The notes under the pieces are model-generated. The model ran no database searches and was not told the DNA's origin. It worked only from the letters and a program-made list of their open reading frames with translations. DNA of 64,000 nucleotides from Paraglaciecola sp030730205 (lineage in GTDB: Bacteria > Pseudomonadota > Gammaproteobacteria > Enterobacterales > Alteromonadaceae): NCBI RefSeq assembly GCF_052119645.1, contig NZ_JBGQOM010000008.1:124001-188000 (forward strand), written 5' to 3'. The stretch's first letter is position 1. Every line of letters starts with the position of its first letter. Of this stretch, positions 63,043 to 64,000 are shown one piece after another. The position numbers were made by a program, and so were the translations under genes.

Positions 63043-63119
63043 GGCTACATAGCTCAGTTGGTTAGAGCACATCACTCATAATGATGGGGTCGCAGGTTCG
63101 AATCCCGCTGTAGCCACCA
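63043..63119 (+). tRNA. tRNA-Met, elongator (anticodon CAT)
   Basis: 77 nt with CCA encoded. Acceptor GGCTACA pairs with TGTAGCC, and the anticodon stem CATCA/TGATG holds CTCATAA. The sequence is close to E. coli elongator tRNA-Met and lacks the initiator features (C1-A72 mismatch, three G-C pairs in the anticodon stem). It is the first tRNA of a four-gene operon. Confidence 0.96.
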
Positions 63120-63164
63120 ACTTTTAAAGTTGGGTTGTAACAACTACCAAGTTACAACAAATTT

Positions 63165-63249
63165 GCGGGAGTGGTGGAATTGGTAGACACGCTGGATTTA
63201 GGTTCCAGTGCTTCACGGCGTGAGAGTTCGAGTCTCTCCTTCCGCACCA
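63165..63249 (+). tRNA. tRNA-Leu (anticodon TAG)
   Basis: 85 nt with CCA encoded. Acceptor GCGGGAG pairs with CTTCCGC (a G-T pair included), the anticodon stem CTGGA/TCCAG encloses TTTAGGT (TAG), and a long variable arm follows, as in type II tRNAs. Confidence 0.95.
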
Positions 63250-63255
63250 ATATGT

Positions 63256-63330
63256 AGGGGTATAGCCAAGTGGTAAGGCAGCGGGTTTTGATCCCGCCAT
63301 TCGGTGGTTCAAGTCCATCTACCCCTGCCA
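63256..63330 (+). tRNA. tRNA-Gln (anticodon TTG), second copy
   Basis: 75 nt with CCA encoded. Acceptor AGGGGTA pairs with TACCCCT. The body is identical to the tRNA-Gln at 58147 apart from the first base pair. It follows tRNA-Leu by six bases. Confidence 0.97.
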
Positions 63331-63369
63331 ATTTTTATAAGTGATTGACTGCTAGTCATTCAACTCTTT

Positions 63370-63444
63370 AGGGGTATAGCCAAGTGGTAAGGCAGCGGGT
63401 TTTGATCCCGCCATTCGGTGGTTCAAGTCCATCTACCCCTGCCA
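63370..63444 (+). tRNA. tRNA-Gln (anticodon TTG), third copy
   Basis: 75 nt with CCA encoded and identical to the copy at 63256. A 39-bp spacer separates the two. It is the last tRNA of the operon. Confidence 0.97.
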
Positions 63445-63462
63445 TTTTACTGAGTAAAGTGC

Positions 63463-63493
63463 AAAAAAAGCCAGACAATGTCTGGCTTTTTTT
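63463..63493 (+). terminator. Intrinsic terminator of the tRNA operon
   Basis: AAAAAAAGCCAGA and TCTGGCTTTTTTT form a 13-base stem around CAATG, ending in a T-run. It lies 18 bp past the last tRNA. Confidence 0.93.
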
Positions 63494-63626
63494 GTTTCTG
63501 CCCTGCGATTCATTATTTATGCAATTTCATTCAATAAAATCTAAATCAATCAAACATTGTACCTAGACATAAAAGGCATACTTCGGCAGACTTCTATCAG
63601 TAATTCAACTACTTGTGGGTTCAATT

Positions 63627-64000
63627 TTGATTAACGATATCGTCTCAGCCATCAACAACGTGTTATGGGGAAATGGTCAGGTACTCATTTATATGCTACT
63701 GGCAGCGGGCGTTTGGTTTACAGCACGTTTAGGATTTGTGCAAATACGCCACTTTGGTCATATGTTTTCTATTATGAAAGGCAGCACCAAAAGCGACAAG
63801 TCAGGGATAAGCTCATTCGGTGCCCTGTGCACCAGCTTGTCAGCTCGAGTTGGTACCGGCAATTTAGCGGGTGTTGCCGTGGCCATCTCTCTAGGTGGCC
63901 CAGGCGCCATTTTTTGGATGTGGGTTATCGCTATCCTCGGAATGGCAACCGGTTTTGCTGAAAGTGTGTTAGGTCAGTTATATAAAGTCAAAGACACTAA
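63627..64000 (+). CDS. Sodium:alanine symporter family protein (N-terminal fragment)
   Basis: The frame opens at a TTG at 63627 and runs off the window (124 codons seen). It reads NDIVSAINNVLWGNGQVLIY, a first membrane helix, then FVQIRHFGHMFSIMKGS, FGALCTSLSARVGTGNLAGVA and LGGPGAIFWMWVIA, the highly conserved AGCS start. These proteins import alanine or glycine with sodium. The start is uncertain because TTG has only a weak ribosome-binding site. Confidence 0.88.
   Translation, partial: MINDIVSAINNVLWGNGQVLIYMLLAAGVWFTARLGFVQIRHFGHMFSIMKGSTKSDKSGISSFGALCTSLSARVGTGNLAGVAVAISLGGPGAIFWMWVIAILGMATGFAESVLGQLYKVKDT

Noticed and set aside
63124..63318. Reading frame across tRNA-Leu and tRNA-Gln
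   Set aside because: It covers two tRNA genes, which explain the sequence.
63043..63444. tRNA operon as a site of an integrated island
   Set aside because: No integrase or duplicated tRNA 3' end is seen; the sequence beyond is a normal symporter gene.
63665..63961. 98-codon plus-strand frame overlapping the symporter
   Set aside because: The frame one base away encodes a clear AGCS symporter; this one is a shadow.

Overview
The window looks like chromosome of a marine gammaproteobacterium of the Alteromonadales, probably the Alteromonas/Glaciecola/Paraglaciecola group. This is inferred from the protein sequences, the moderate-to-low GC, and the gene neighbourhoods (mfd-csiV, hemA-prfA-prmC, sirB2-sirB1, lolB-ispE-tRNA-prs-rplY-pth-ychF). 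Both ends cut genes: recC on the left and a sodium:alanine symporter on the right.

Layout. 0-7 kb: recC and xthA (DNA repair), a CbiM-like membrane protein, a TetR-controlled ABC efflux operon (adaptor, ATPase, one permease) with a 40-bp inverted repeat at its start, and a flavin-reductase/CIA30 pair. 7-14.3 kb: an AT-richer accessory stretch with two divergent exported alpha/beta hydrolases, a membrane LytTR regulator, an exported intradiol-dioxygenase-like protein without its tyrosine ligands, a PIN-domain protein, an exported esterase with TPRs, dispersed intergenic repeats in inverted orientation, and the C-terminal stump of a MocR-type regulator. 14.3-23 kb: yjbR-like gene, hpt, a lone LolC/E permease, then PilZ-mfd-csiV and a PduO-type adenosyltransferase.

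23-30.3 kb holds the most interesting unit. One minus-strand operon encodes a Tat-exported flavin amine oxidase-family enzyme, a dihaem cytochrome c, an exported RidA-type imine deaminase and a TonB-dependent receptor, with a divergent LysR gene and a neighbouring exported DUF1805 protein. The arrangement recalls the known NicA2/CycN pairing, in which a periplasmic amine oxidase-fold enzyme passes electrons to cytochrome c instead of oxygen. Here it may form an envelope pathway for amines or amino acids, with uptake, oxidation and imine hydrolysis encoded together.

30.4-50 kb is housekeeping: nagZ, nadK, recN with LexA-like boxes, bamE, a HAD-like lipoprotein, ybiT, an unannotated 57-aa gene, a NYN-domain protein, feoAB with a Fur-like box, class II DAHP synthase, btuCD with a phosphatase, and the biotin locus bioBFCD/bioA with a BirA-like operator between the divergent units. 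50-64 kb: sirB1, sirB2, an HD-GYP response regulator, prmC, prfA, hemA, then lolB, ispE, tRNA-Gln, prs, rplY, pth, ychF, a solute-binding protein, and a tRNA operon (Met, Leu, Gln, Gln). All function calls come from reading motifs by eye; no database search was run.
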